Source: Ceratopteris richardii (Eukaryota; Streptophyta; Polypodiopsida; Polypodiales; Pteridaceae). Taken from it: 64,000 bases of DNA. A model generated the notes under the pieces. It was not told where the DNA came from and did no database searches. It worked only from the letters and a program-made list of their open reading frames with translations. This document shows, one piece after another, positions 33,600 through 43,125 of the stretch. Made by a program: the position numbers and the translations under genes. The stretch is taken from NCBI GenBank assembly GCA_020310875.1, contig CM035439.1:134952753-135016752 (forward strand), read 5' to 3'. Numbering within the stretch: the stretch's first letter is position 1; each line of letters begins with the position of its first letter.

Positions 33600-34584
33600 C
33601 AAACTCTTCTACTTACCCATGATATGTGATACCACTCTGTGGTGATACATGATACTACTTGTACTCGATACATGGTACTACTTTTTTGATGATACATGAT
33701 GTCACTTTTCTAGATACGGTACTGCTAGACTTAGTGATCCACGATACCCACTTATTAAGATGCACGATACTAGCCTTTAGCAATATGGTACTTGTCTACA
33801 AACGATACATGGTACTTCATGTTAGACGATATGCGATACCTTTCCATGATGATACCACTTTGCCGTGGTGCACAATACCAGATTTAGATGATACACAATA
33901 CATGGACTTGACGATACATGATACCTAATTGGTATCATGATAGTCAAGGATGATACTTCAGTTAAATATGGTCTAACTTTAGTTTCTTTAATGTGCAAAA
34001 GGTACCTCACACACTCCTCTTCTCCTTCAACCTACTATGGGTGACCAATCTCACTCCAAACCCTTATGCTACCCCACGATACCATTACTGTGTTGTGTCA
34101 CATTTGTGAGTGCTATACTGATTTTCAAAGATTTATGCAATGAAAATATTCACCTTTAGAACTAGGTCTTCAAGTGCTCGCTCTCAGACAATTGCTAGTC
34201 TTTGCGTTCTCCATGATACCATGCCCACGATACCACATGCAGCTCGTTCATGATACTTGTTTCAAAACAAGTGATTGTAAACTAATGTGATTTTGTATTT
34301 TAGGGCCTTGGGTGACCAAGGGTCTGAATTGAAAAGAATTGATTTTTTTCTTGATTTTTTGGTGGTAACCTGCCTATCCTAATCCTACCTCTCTCTTTCA
34401 TAAACCCTAAATCTTTCTCATTCCCTCACTCCTAACCCTATAAACTCATTACACACACCCCTAAAGTGTGAAGTAAAAGGTGCAAAAGTGTTTTGTGACT
34501 TGCCACTACCTAAAACTACCTCTACTCACATGACTCATTCACTCCATAGCTATCACCATCATGTAGACACTTGATTGGACTAGT
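33600..34584 (-). repeat. G4 leader with degenerate GATAC repeats
   Basis: About 33615-33960 is full of words such as CGATACATGATAC and GATACCAC spaced 10-30 bp apart. They match the G2 leader in kind, with CGATAC often decayed to TGATAC or CAATAC. The remaining 600 bp also parallels G2. No coding sequence is supported here. Confidence 0.65.
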
Positions 34585-34602
34585 TCCCTGACAATGGTAT
34601 CA
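34585..34602 (-). other. G4 primer-binding site, decayed tRNA-Asp type
   Basis: Compared on the plus strand with the G2 site, 5 of 18 bases differ and every one is C-to-T or G-to-A (TCCCTGACAATGGTATCA). This is the signature of deamination of methylated cytosine on both strands. Confidence 0.8.
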
Positions 34603-34608
34603 AAAATG

Positions 34609-34869
34609 TGTGTACCTAAGTCGTAGAGCCTTAGGGACTTGTGTCAACTAAGACTATACCTCAATCACCCCACAAGTGCATATAGTGGTGGATTAATACA
34701 CGTTTAATTATCAATCCGTGAAATTAGACATATCAAGTGTATGAAGACATGTGCACACATGATGTTATGTGAAGTAACAAAGCTGCAATGCATGTGACTA
34801 AGTTCAACTCGCTCTCCTACTCCTTAATCCTCTAGAAATACATGCCGTGATACTTGTAACAATAGTAAG
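34609..34869 (-). repeat. G4 5' LTR, truncated by G5
   Basis: It aligns with the start of the G2 LTR through CTATACCTCAATC, AAGTGCATATAGTGG and TTTAATTATCAATCC. It stops where the G5 LTR begins. Confidence 0.7.
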
Positions 34870-35746
34870 TGTTGAGACCTCAGATTCATACTAGTCAAGG
34901 TCAACAAAGTCAAGGTGAAAGTCAGCATAGGCAGAAATAAAGTGTCGAAGTTCAAGGGTCAAAGTGCATAGGTAGGGTAAATTGGAGAAAGTGGATGCAG
35001 GTCGCAGAGGTATTTCTCTAATTTCCCTAAGGTTCAAAAGTGAAGAATTAAAGGAAAAAGGTCAAGGCATGTGAAGCGGGAGTGTACGCCAAAGTGAAAT
35101 ATGGCCCCAATTAAAAGTTTTTGTTTTAGTATAATGCCACTAGAAGATAAAAGAGGGATTCGTTGGCCGCCACCTAAGAGACAATCTTGGGACATCAAGG
35201 GAGGACCAAGATACTCTTGCACTTAGGAGGGTACATGAATCGACACTAAAAGAAAGGCAAGGGCTATTCTTGGACAATTCTAAGTGAAACCAAGAGAGAA
35301 AAGTGGAAGAAAAAACATAGTGTGCGATGCAGAGAAGTGAAGTGCAAGGTGTGCATGAAGAGTGACCACAGAAGTGTGCAGAGGAGTGCTAAGCTAGTCC
35401 TCCAAGGATCCCAAGGTCTCATTGAAGTGTGCGCGTGCCGACACAAGGTATCCATCCCTCCCCCTTAGTGGAAGCTTGGTGCAAGGTGTGCATAAGTGCA
35501 GGCTTGGAGAAGGTGGAGGTTTGGTGCAGAGGCGGCCGGAAGCAACAAGTTCCTTGGGTATTTGGTATTTTGTAATTGAGCACTCTATGGGATTTTGCAC
35601 AGAAGCATTGGATTGTATTGTGCTTCACATTGTATTTGTCTTATTATAATCAATCGACAGAGGCTTCCAGTATGTATCTTTCTTCTTTTCTTTCCCTTTT
35701 CTCCTACAAACACTCAAATCCCTTCTTGTCCAAGAAACCCCCAACA
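34870..35746 (+). repeat. G5 5' LTR (877 bp)
   Basis: The ends are TGTTG and CAACA, and a PBS follows after a short spacer. It lies inside the G4 LTR, which makes G5 the younger of the two. No second G5 LTR was found. Confidence 0.8.
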
Positions 35747-35751
35747 AAATT

Positions 35752-35769
35752 TGGCACACCCAGTGGGAC
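35752..35769 (+). other. G5 primer-binding site
   Basis: TGGCACACCCAGTGGGAC begins with TGG and follows the LTR end by five bases. It resembles PBS sequences of other plant gypsy elements but I cannot name the tRNA. Confidence 0.75.
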
Positions 35770-35907
35770 TCCAAGGAGATTTGAGCATAGGAGAAGACAT
35801 ATTGCAGTTGGAGAAGCACTATTCAAGTGTCAACAGTACGACTTCAGTGGACTAAGAGGTACATATTCTTATCAATTATCTCACACTAGGAGGACTATGA
35901 ACAGCCC

Positions 35908-36170
35908 ATGACTGCAACCCGGTACCAAACATTGAGGGTCACCTGCAAGCAAACAAGAAGGAAGGTTGTTAGAAGATCCTCTAGTCCATTATCTTCAACC
36001 TCATCCGTAAAGAGCATGGCGGGACAGGTAGACTTGAAAACCTTACTCTCAAGATTAAATATAAAATTTCCTTCTTTCAAAGGCCTAGCTCAGGAGGATC
36101 CGAACCAGCATATTAGAAGGTTTTTGGCATTATGCAAGACTAGAGGATTGATGGGTAGGGAGGATGTTTT
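35908..36170 (+). pseudogene. gag: G5 gag, N-terminal fragment
   Basis: After the PBS a frame reads MTATRYQTLRVTCKQTRRKV. It continues into the start of a Gag capsid domain (KFPSFKGLAQEDPNQHIRRFLALCKTRGL). The Gag pattern then stops at about 36165, where unrelated sequence begins. The rest of the element is missing. Confidence 0.7.
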
Positions 36171-36812
36171 TTTGATACTCTTCCTCATTTGCTTTGTGCG
36201 AGTTTGAGAGAGAGCGAGTGTGTGTTCTTGTTTTTTTGTGCTTTTGCATGTTTCTTGTAGGTTTCAGCTTCATCCTCATCTCCAGCAAGCTCAACACGTA
36301 CGGATTTTCTCTGCATAGGCCCCGAGGCGTCAAGCTCGAGCTATCGTGACACACCGAAAAGTTGACCCAATCACGATTCTGAGTGCACCACGACACTGTG
36401 CAGGCCGGGAGCTCCTAGGATCACTAGACAGAACAGAAAAATTCACCATATCCTGACCTATCGCGACACCTCCAAGTATCGCGACACCTCCAAGTATCGC
36501 AACACTCCCAAGTATCGTGACACCTCGAAGTATCGCGACACTCCCAAGTATCGTGACACTCCCAAGTATCACGACACTCCCAAGTATCGCGGCACCTCCA
36601 CCTATCGTGACACCCTCAAGTATCGTGACACCTCGACCTATTGCGACACCCCGACCTATCGTGACACCTCCACCTATCGCAACACCCCCAAGTATCGCGA
36701 CACCTCGACCTATCATGACACCCCGACGTATCGCGACACCTCCACCTATCGCGACACCCCCAAGTATCGCGACACCTCGACCTATCACGACACCCCCAAG
36801 TATCTATGTAGG
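36171..36812. repeat. Leader-type fragment with TATCGCGACACC tandem repeats
   Basis: From about 36465 to 36805 some twenty variants of AAGTATCGCGACACCTCC or ACCTATCGCGACACCCC follow one another, about 17-18 bp each. Bases 36171-36464 are non-repetitive. Long frames that read through the repeats (GVAI- or TPR-like low-complexity peptides) are products of the repeat and not genes. By analogy with G2, G4 and G8 this is probably an element leader of unknown owner. Confidence 0.7.
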
Positions 36813-37308
36813 ACTTTAAAATTCTATGATATCACAGGGAATTAGTGATCTATGTCCATGATCTTGATACTCACTAAGAATAAGTGTTCTCTTGTTGACT
36901 GATCATCTCAAAACAAGTGTCCCTTTGCTCTGGTTATGCTCTTCAATGGAAAATCTAGAACTTCTTCTTGTATTTTTGCTTCAAAGTCTTCTAAAGCCAT
37001 CTACACTTATATTATAATAGAGAATTAGTCTTGAGAATAAACCAATTCTATCCATTGACTTGTGTGTAGTGACTCATCATTTCCCATGGCTTGATATCCC
37101 CCTTGCTAAGTAGAGACAAGTAAGATACCTGGTCATATTTTTGTTTTTATTATTTTAATGACTCAAAGAAAATAAGAGATTAGTTTAGTCCCAAAGCATT
37201 TATTTATTTACATTAATTTGATTTCATTCCTATAATAGTACATGCTAGGTCTTATTTCCATGGAGGAAAAGTACACTACTACTTTTGTTGAAGAACTTTT
37301 GTGTCGAA

Positions 37309-37340
37309 TGCATGGCCGAGTAATGTGGCCCTATCATGCA
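37309..37340 (-). other. Conserved post-pol block with hairpin potential (G6 copy)
   Basis: It has the same TGCA/GGCC/GGCC/TGCA arrangement and flanks as the G4 copy at 24850-24881. Confidence 0.6.
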
Positions 37341-37985
37341 TACTTTGGATGCAATGAACTCATCATGAGTGCAAGAATGGTCTATTGGGTTATCTTGGTC
37401 GAGTTTTTGTTGCTTCTTCAGTTTTTGTCTGCCCCTGGTTTGGAATTTTTGTGTTGTAGATGTCTAGGGTTTTCTTCTATCCTTGATGATTTGTTCAATT
37501 GCTTGATTCCAATGGTATGACACTTCAATCAGCTTTTCCATCTCTTGATTTGCTTCTCATTTGACTGCTTTTACAATCGATATATGTTGTTGTGACCTTT
37601 GAGCTTCCATCAATTGCTGTGGAAGCCATACGCATAGAATTATAGATTTATTCCATGTTGATTTTGGATAGCGGCTATTCTTTTGTGTTTCTGATTTTTG
37701 GTCTATCTATTCTTTCTTCCCACTTTCATGTTGTGGAAATTTATCCTTTCGAATCCATTGTAGTCGCATGTTCAAGTGTTGTTGTAATCTTATGGTCGAC
37801 ATCCTTGTAGATTTATCAATTATCTGGCTGATGAAATGTCCTCCCTCACTTTCTCAAGTTCACTTCCTAAAGAAGAATTGGTTACATGATCATGGGTTAT
37901 GTTACAAGGTATACACAAGTGGGGATTAGGGCACTCCTAATTCATAATGACACTTGGAATTTCTTCTCCTACCTTCTCTAGATTC

Positions 37986-37990
37986 ACTGC
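37986..37990. repeat. G7 target-site copy (ACTGC)
   Basis: The five bases ACTGC precede the G7 LTR. In the uninterrupted G4 copy the same place reads ACTGCCCTAGG. The matching right-hand copy was removed by the deletion at 58702/58703, so the duplication cannot be confirmed. Confidence 0.55.
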
Positions 37991-38696
37991 TGTAGCTCAG
38001 TGATGAGTAGCACCTCCTTTAATGTCAATTTGGGAAGACGTGAGGATGGTATGAAGACCTCGAGCAAGTGCAAGCACAAGTGCGTGAGTGAGAAGCACAC
38101 TAGCATGCACACACATACACACACACGCGCACACATAGTAAGACAAAGACTGAGAAGCAATGGAGTTCTTTAGATTACTTCCAAAATGTTCATATAAGTT
38201 TAGATCAATTACAAGCTAACCTCAAAAATGAGCTCTCTAGCTCTATTTATAGTTTTTGACTAGATTTTGGCCGTGTCCAGACCTAGTGTCCAGCCTAGTT
38301 AAAAATTAGGTTCTCTACCCTATTTGGAGGTTCAAACAAAGTCTAAAAAATGTGAAAACTTACAGGTAGGTACTTCTAAAGCTCCTCAAGCTCAAGGACT
38401 CCTTGGCTTGCACAAAATGGAGCTACAAAAATATGAAATGGTATTTACAATGGTTTTTAGTGATGAAAATCACTATTTTTGTAGGGGTTTCTAATAACAT
38501 TTTGACATACATTTCCTGGAGCTCCCTACTTGCTCCTTCTCCTTGTGTGTCCACCTCTTTTATATGCGTTAGTGTCCTGAAAAAAATATTGGCCTACTTG
38601 CCACATCGTCGTTGACTGCTTTGTCTGCTTGTACTTTCTCTTCTCTCTGACTCCCTTCGTAAGCTTCCTTGCCTTGTGAGTCCTTCAGTTCCAACA
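37991..38696 (-). repeat. G7 3' LTR (706 bp)
   Basis: On the minus strand it starts TGTTGGAACTG after a polypurine tract and ends GAGCTACA, the same end as the G8 LTR. It carries the shared LTR blocks: a CTATAAATAGAGCTAGAGAGCTC promoter region in two parts, the GGACACTAGGTCTGGAC block and a GT-rich stretch. The G7 5' LTR is deleted. Confidence 0.87.
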
Positions 38697-38748
38697 CCCC
38701 CCCCCCCTCTCTCGCGTCTGTCATCCCTGACAGAACCTTGTTGGGTGG
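38697..38748 (-). pseudogene. G7 polypurine tract and last codons of G7 ORF3, cut off by G8
   Basis: On the minus strand the frame reads TQQGSVRDDRRERGGGG and then runs into an 11-G polypurine tract (38697-38707). Joined across G8 to 52305 on, the frame continues the ORF3 C-terminus (VEYYIQRP), exactly where G3 ORF3 ends VIQYYIDHPIEQRSVRGDRR. This fixes the pre-insertion order. Confidence 0.88.
38744..38748. repeat. G8 target-site duplication, left copy (GGTGG)
   Basis: GGTGG directly precedes the G8 5' LTR. The same five bases directly follow the 3' LTR at 52305-52309. Confidence 0.95.
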
Positions 38749-39357
38749 TGTTGAAGCTCAAAGTCAAGGACAAAGCATGGAAGCACATCAAAAGGTGGAG
38801 ACACGAGGAAAGGGAGCAAGTAGGGAGCTCCAAGAAGTGTATGTCAAATTTTCAGAAGAATCCCCTACAAAAATAGTGATTTTCATCACTAGAAACCATT
38901 GTAAATACCATTATCTATTTTTAGTAACTCCATTTTGTTCGAGCCGAGGAGTCCTCGAGCTTGAGGAGTATTAGAAGTACCATCGTACCAATTTTCCTAA
39001 TTTTTAGACTTCGTTTGAGCCCTCAAATAAGCCCTGGAACCTAATTTTTAACTAGGCCGGACACTAGGTCTGGACAGGGCCAAAACTAGTCAAAAAACTA
39101 TAAAAAGAGCTAGAGAGCTCATTTTTGGGGTTAGCTTGTTAGAGAATAGAACTTTTGTAAGAGAACTCTTTTGCAATCTAAGCTTTCCATTGTTCCTCTC
39201 TTTGATCTTACTTTGTGCGCGTGTGTGTGTATGTGTGTGCATGTTTGTGTGCTTTCACTCACGCACTTGTGCCTTCACTTGCTCGTGGTCTTCATACCGG
39301 TCCTCACGTCTCCGCGGATTGACAAGTAAAGGAGGTGGTGCTTACGCTTGAGCTACA
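38749..39357 (+). repeat. G8 5' LTR (609 bp)
   Basis: It starts TGTTGAAGC and ends GAGCTACA. A TATAAAAA promoter lies at 39099-39106, followed by GAGCTAGAGAGCTC, which can form a small hairpin. A GT-rich stretch lies near 39217. Confidence 0.96.
39099..39106 (+). promoter_or_regulatory. G8 LTR TATA box
   Basis: TATAAAAA sits in the LTR block that is also conserved in G3, G7 and G9. RNA would start about 30 bp downstream. The 3' LTR has the same box at 52046-52053. Confidence 0.7.
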
Positions 39358-39365
39358 CCAAATTT

Positions 39366-39383
39366 TGGCACCGTTGCCGGGGA
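39366..39383 (+). other. G8 primer-binding site, tRNA-Asp type
   Basis: TGGCACCGTTGCCGGGGA lies 8 bases after the LTR end. It is one base from the exact tRNA-Asp complement and identical to the G2 site. Confidence 0.9.
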
Positions 39384-41007
39384 GAGAGCTTCGAGGATGA
39401 GCGTTGTGATGGTAAGATTGTAGATTTGCGACGTTGGAAGGTAAAAAAATTGTCATTTCAGTTCATTTTCTGTTTTTTTTCCTCTTCATCTTCATCATCA
39501 TCATCATCTCCACCTTCTTCCATCTTCTTCTTCATAGAAATTTCTTGTTTTTTAGTGCATTTTCACCATTTTCATACCATTTTTCATGCATTATTGTGTG
39601 GGAAGGAGTTAGGAGAAGCAAGGGAGAGCAAGCGCTGTGTTTTTTTCATGATTTTCTGCTCATACGGAGCTCGCCATAGCCGGCGCTCAGAAATTTGAAT
39701 TTCCCGCCAAAAAACGCGATTTTGTGATGAAAATCGCGATTCTGTGAAAATTCAAAATTTTTTGAAAAATCACGATTTTCAGTTTTCCCGCCTAAAAGTT
39801 GGTTGAAAAAAATCGCGATTCTGTGTTTTTCTCAAAAAAACACGATTCTCTGCTCAAAATCGCGATTCTCAAAAAAACACGATTCTCTGCTCAAAATCGC
39901 GATTCTCACCAATCACGGTTTTCAGCAAAAACACGATTTTGTGAAAAAGGCGATTCTGTGAAAACACGATTTTTTGCTCAAAATCGCGATTTTCAAAAAC
40001 ACGATTTTGTGCTCAACATCGCGATTTTCATGTGAAAAATACGATTTTCAAAAACACGATTCTCTGCTCAAAATCGCGAGTCTCACCAATCACGATTTTC
40101 AGCAAAAAACACGATTTTGTGAAAAACACGACTTTCTGCTCAAAATCGCGATTCTCACAAATCACGATTTTCAGCCAAAAATACGATTTTGAGAAAAACA
40201 CGGTTCTGTGGGACAAAATCGCGATTTTCAAGTCAAAAAGACGATTTTGAGAAAACACGAATTTTTGCTCAAAATCGCGATTTTCAATTCACGATTTTCT
40301 GCTCAAAATCGCGATTTTCATGTCAAAAACACGATTCTGAGAAAACACGATTTTCAGTCAAAAAACACGATTTTGTGAATCACGATTCTCTGAGTCAAAA
40401 TCGCGATTTTCAGAAACACGATTTTGTGATCAACATCGCGATTCTCTGAAACACGATTTTGTGATCAACATCGCGATTCTCTGAAACACGATTTTGTGAT
40501 CAACATCGCGATTCTCTGAAACACGATTTTGTGATCAACATTGCGATTCTCTGAAACACGATTTTCTGCTCAACATCGCGATTTTCAAATCACGATTTTC
40601 TGCTCAACATCGCGATTTTCAAATCACGATTTTCTGCTCAAAATCACGATTTTCAAAAACACGATTTTGTGCTCAACATCGCGATTTTTTTGACTTCACA
40701 GCATCGCGATTTTGAGAAAGATCACAAAATCGCGATTTTTTCCAAAGGTCCTGTTTGCCTGTTTTGACCCCCAGGAGCCTGATTTGGCATAACTTTTTCA
40801 TCCAAAGTCCATTTTTTGAGCTCTATAGCTTGTTGGAAAGCTCGTTTCAAATCCTACACGATCTCAACTGTTTTTTTCAAGAATAATGCGTTGGTTTTGA
40901 GATAGGATAATTTGAAGTTGACCCTCAGGTGGGACTAGGGAACCAAGGGGACTCCAAAGAATTTTGAACCATACCAAGGGGAAATTTTGGACTCTTGACT
41001 AAAGCTT
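39384..41007 (+). repeat. G8 leader with AATCGCGATT-centred repeats
   Basis: The untranslated leader is about 1.6 kb. Near 39484-39530 there is a TCATC-rich microsatellite. From about 39712 to 40745 the sequence is an array of CACGATTTT, TGCTCAAAATCGCGATT and related words. Within it a 35-bp unit is repeated four times at about 40412-40560 with almost no change. The core AATCGCGATT is self-complementary, so the leader RNA could form many small hairpins. Frames reading through it give low-complexity peptides and are not genes. Confidence 0.85.
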
Positions 41008-43125
41008 ATGAACCTGAGATCTGGTAGACACTTAGGTAAGGATAAACAAAGCATTAGATCTTCTGAGGCTAGTGTCAACCATACATCCAAGTCTTGGGCA
41101 CAACAACTAAGTGGTCATCTTTTACTAAGTTCAGACACAAGTGATTCAGAAATGTCTTTTAGCATGGGAAAACCTGCAGGTGGCTCAGGGACTGCCCATC
41201 TACAAACACCGGAAGGTCCCTATAAGACACAGTTGGAATATATTCGGACCAACCAATTAGGTGCTCGCATCTATGAGGATGGTCTGAGACGATCAGTGGT
41301 CCAACTCAAAAATCCAGATCAATCCTTTGGACTTGAACACCCGGTGGTCAAGTTCGAAGAGGGTTCATACATTGATAAGGAAGGAACCATGTATGTGGTT
41401 ACCAACCAACCAGATAGGACTGATGAGTTCGGAAATATCATTCATGAGAATGAGATAGGAGACCTAGAACAAGGAAATATAGGACAAGGACCCCAGACTC
41501 CTAGAGGCAAGTCAGTTTTGACCCGAGTGATCACTCCAGACTGGATCCCTCAAGACAACAAAAGCATAGAACTATTTTTGAATAGAGAAACAGAGGAAGC
41601 CTTTTGGAGATTCAAGCCAGAACAACCTAGCCAATTGGGCATAGTCATCATCTACGAGTTCAAGGATCCAGAGATACCAGGCAAAGTTGTCTACCTAGAT
41701 AACACGTCAGAGAAAATTTTCTTGGTAACTGATCATGACAGACATGCTTACACTTGGCAAGGTGAATCAATTTTTCCTCCACCAAGATCTAATGTTTCCC
41801 AGGGCCTCCAAGGAGCCGGATCATCCAAGGCTCATGAAACCCAGAGAGAAAGAACTAGAGAGAGACCGGAGGTAAGCTTTACAGCCACTGTAGGCAGAGA
41901 CAGATCAGGATATGGAACGGAAAAACTTGAAAGGGAGAGACATAGAGTTCATAGACATCAAAGAGATGATCATGATTTCCCATTGCCTAGACCACGAGAG
42001 TACCCAAGAACCCTTAAACCCAGTCACGTGATCAAGGCAATGAAGAACTATTTCGATGGGACAGGGGATCCTTATGATCATGTGGCCGAGTACAAACAAG
42101 TGCTGAGAGCCGAACAAATTGAGGACTGGTTCACCCAGTACGAGGCATTTGGTTTGACCCTTAAAGGCACTGCCTTAGCTTGGTTTCAACCATTGAGTAG
42201 AAGCAGCTATCGCGATATAGGTCAACTGCTAGACGAATTCATTGTAGAATTTTCCAAGAGTGGTGTCAGGCATAACACATCGTCCCTGATCCATAGTTTC
42301 AAGCAGACACCCCAAGAAACAGTGCGACTAGCAGGTAGAAGGTTCAGACAGTACCTAGAAAGATGCCCTGCTCCAGAGCTACCCACACCAGCCAAACAAG
42401 TGGCTTTGTTTTTAGATGGCTTACTGAGCACAAAGTTAAGATCCTATGTATACTTGAAAGATCCTAGATCCATAGAAGAGTGTGTGCGGACGTGCATAGA
42501 CATAGAAGATAACTTGGGTGAGGAGTTAGGATTGTCCAAACTCTACAAAGATTCGGATAGTTCTACTAGTCATACTTCAAAGATCTCCACAGAAATAGAA
42601 GAGATAGCTGAGCAAGTTGCCAAGAAGCTGGGAGTCCAAAATAAACAAACACAGAGAGTCACTTCATTGAATCGGTGCTATACTTGCGGAGGTGACCACA
42701 TGGCTAACGTATGCCCAATGCAAAACCAAAACATTAGAGAAAGGAATGCTCCATATTGCACTATTGAGAGAAAATACACAAACCATACGGCTCAAGAATG
42801 TCCCTATAATAGGCAGGCTGTTAGACAGAATTATCAGCAACCTTATCCACAAGGTAGGTATCAGAACCAATACCAACAGCCATATTATAGACCACAACAG
42901 CAATATCAGGTACCATATAGGCCACAACCTGTCTTGGGAAACCAACCACCAGCTCCAGCCAATGTGATTCCAGTCAAGTATGCTGTGGGAGAGGAAAATC
43001 CAAATAGAGCTTTGGTGCCACTAACCCCATTGATACCAGATAATGACTCTCATGCTCATAGTTCAGACTACTCCCATGAAGGTAGTCCACATGCTTATTA
43101 CACAGAGTCACCTGAACATAGTTAG
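41008..43125 (+). CDS. gag: G8 gag: 705 codons ending in UAG
   Basis: It starts MNLRSGRHLGKDK. An N-terminal region of about 340 residues without a named domain is followed by a Gag capsid domain at about 346-505 (YFDGTGDPYDHVAEYK, LKGTALAWFQPL, RRFRQYLERCP, ALFLDGLLSTKLRSYV). A zinc knuckle (CYTCGGDHMANVC, about 557-569) and a degenerate second one (CTIERKYTNHTAQEC) follow, then a Gln/Tyr/Pro-rich linker. The frame ends in UAG at 43123-43125 but continues open in the same frame into two more zinc knuckles. The equivalent codon is UAG in G6 and CAG in G4. Confidence 0.93.
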   Translation: MNLRSGRHLGKDKQSIRSSEASVNHTSKSWAQQLSGHLLLSSDTSDSEMSFSMGKPAGGSGTAHLQTPEGPYKTQLEYIRTNQLGARIYEDGLRRSVVQLKNPDQSFGLEHPVVKFEEGSYIDKEGTMYVVTNQPDRTDEFGNIIHENEIGDLEQGNIGQGPQTPRGKSVLTRVITPDWIPQDNKSIELFLNRETEEAFWRFKPEQPSQLGIVIIYEFKDPEIPGKVVYLDNTSEKIFLVTDHDRHAYTWQGESIFPPPRSNVSQGLQGAGSSKAHETQRERTRERPEVSFTATVGRDRSGYGTEKLERERHRVHRHQRDDHDFPLPRPREYPRTLKPSHVIKAMKNYFDGTGDPYDHVAEYKQVLRAEQIEDWFTQYEAFGLTLKGTALAWFQPLSRSSYRDIGQLLDEFIVEFSKSGVRHNTSSLIHSFKQTPQETVRLAGRRFRQYLERCPAPELPTPAKQVALFLDGLLSTKLRSYVYLKDPRSIEECVRTCIDIEDNLGEELGLSKLYKDSDSSTSHTSKISTEIEEIAEQVAKKLGVQNKQTQRVTSLNRCYTCGGDHMANVCPMQNQNIRERNAPYCTIERKYTNHTAQECPYNRQAVRQNYQQPYPQGRYQNQYQQPYYRPQQQYQVPYRPQPVLGNQPPAPANVIPVKYAVGEENPNRALVPLTPLIPDNDSHAHSSDYSHEGSPHAYYTESPEHS
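43123..43125 (+). other. G8 in-frame UAG number 1, between knuckles 2 and 3
   Basis: The context is AGU UAG AUU. G6 has UAG at the homologous codon (63506-63508) and G4 has CAG (31879-31881). It lies in the same protein location as the G1 UAG at 3575-3577. Confidence 0.7.

Larger units (their letters stand above)
24093..34869 (-). mobile_element. G4: decayed Ty3/gypsy element, nearly full length but no 3' LTR
   Basis: Right to left it holds a partial 5' LTR (34609-34869), PBS, repeat-rich leader, gag, pol and an ORF3 remnant. It is cut at the left by the junction with C3 and at the right by the insertion of G5. Many CG-to-TG/CA changes and stops break it. G6 is a second copy of the same family, close enough that long blocks match base for base. 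Confidence 0.85.
36813..37990 (-). pseudogene. G6 (second copy of G4 family), 3' part: pol tail and ORF3 start
   Basis: This stretch repeats 24353-25545 almost base for base, including the MALEDFEAKIQEEV ORF3 start and the conserved hairpin block (37309-37340). It is cut at the left by tandem repeats and at the right by the LTR of G7. The rest of G6 resumes at 58703. It is not an LTR of G4: it lacks LTR ends and contains coding sequence. Confidence 0.82.

Noticed and set aside
36330-36819. ORFs on both strands coding GVAI-type or TPR-type repeated peptides
   Set aside because: They are translations of the TATCGCGACACC tandem repeat and have no independent support.
24353-37990. 24353-25545 and 36813-37990 as the LTR pair of one element
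   Set aside because: They contain pol tail and ORF3 start, lack TG/CA LTR ends with PBS or polypurine tract, and are explained as homologous parts of G4 and G6.
39712-40745. CRISPR-like array of repeats and spacers
   Set aside because: Units are irregular in length, the spacers are themselves repeats, and the array lies in the leader of a plant retrotransposon.
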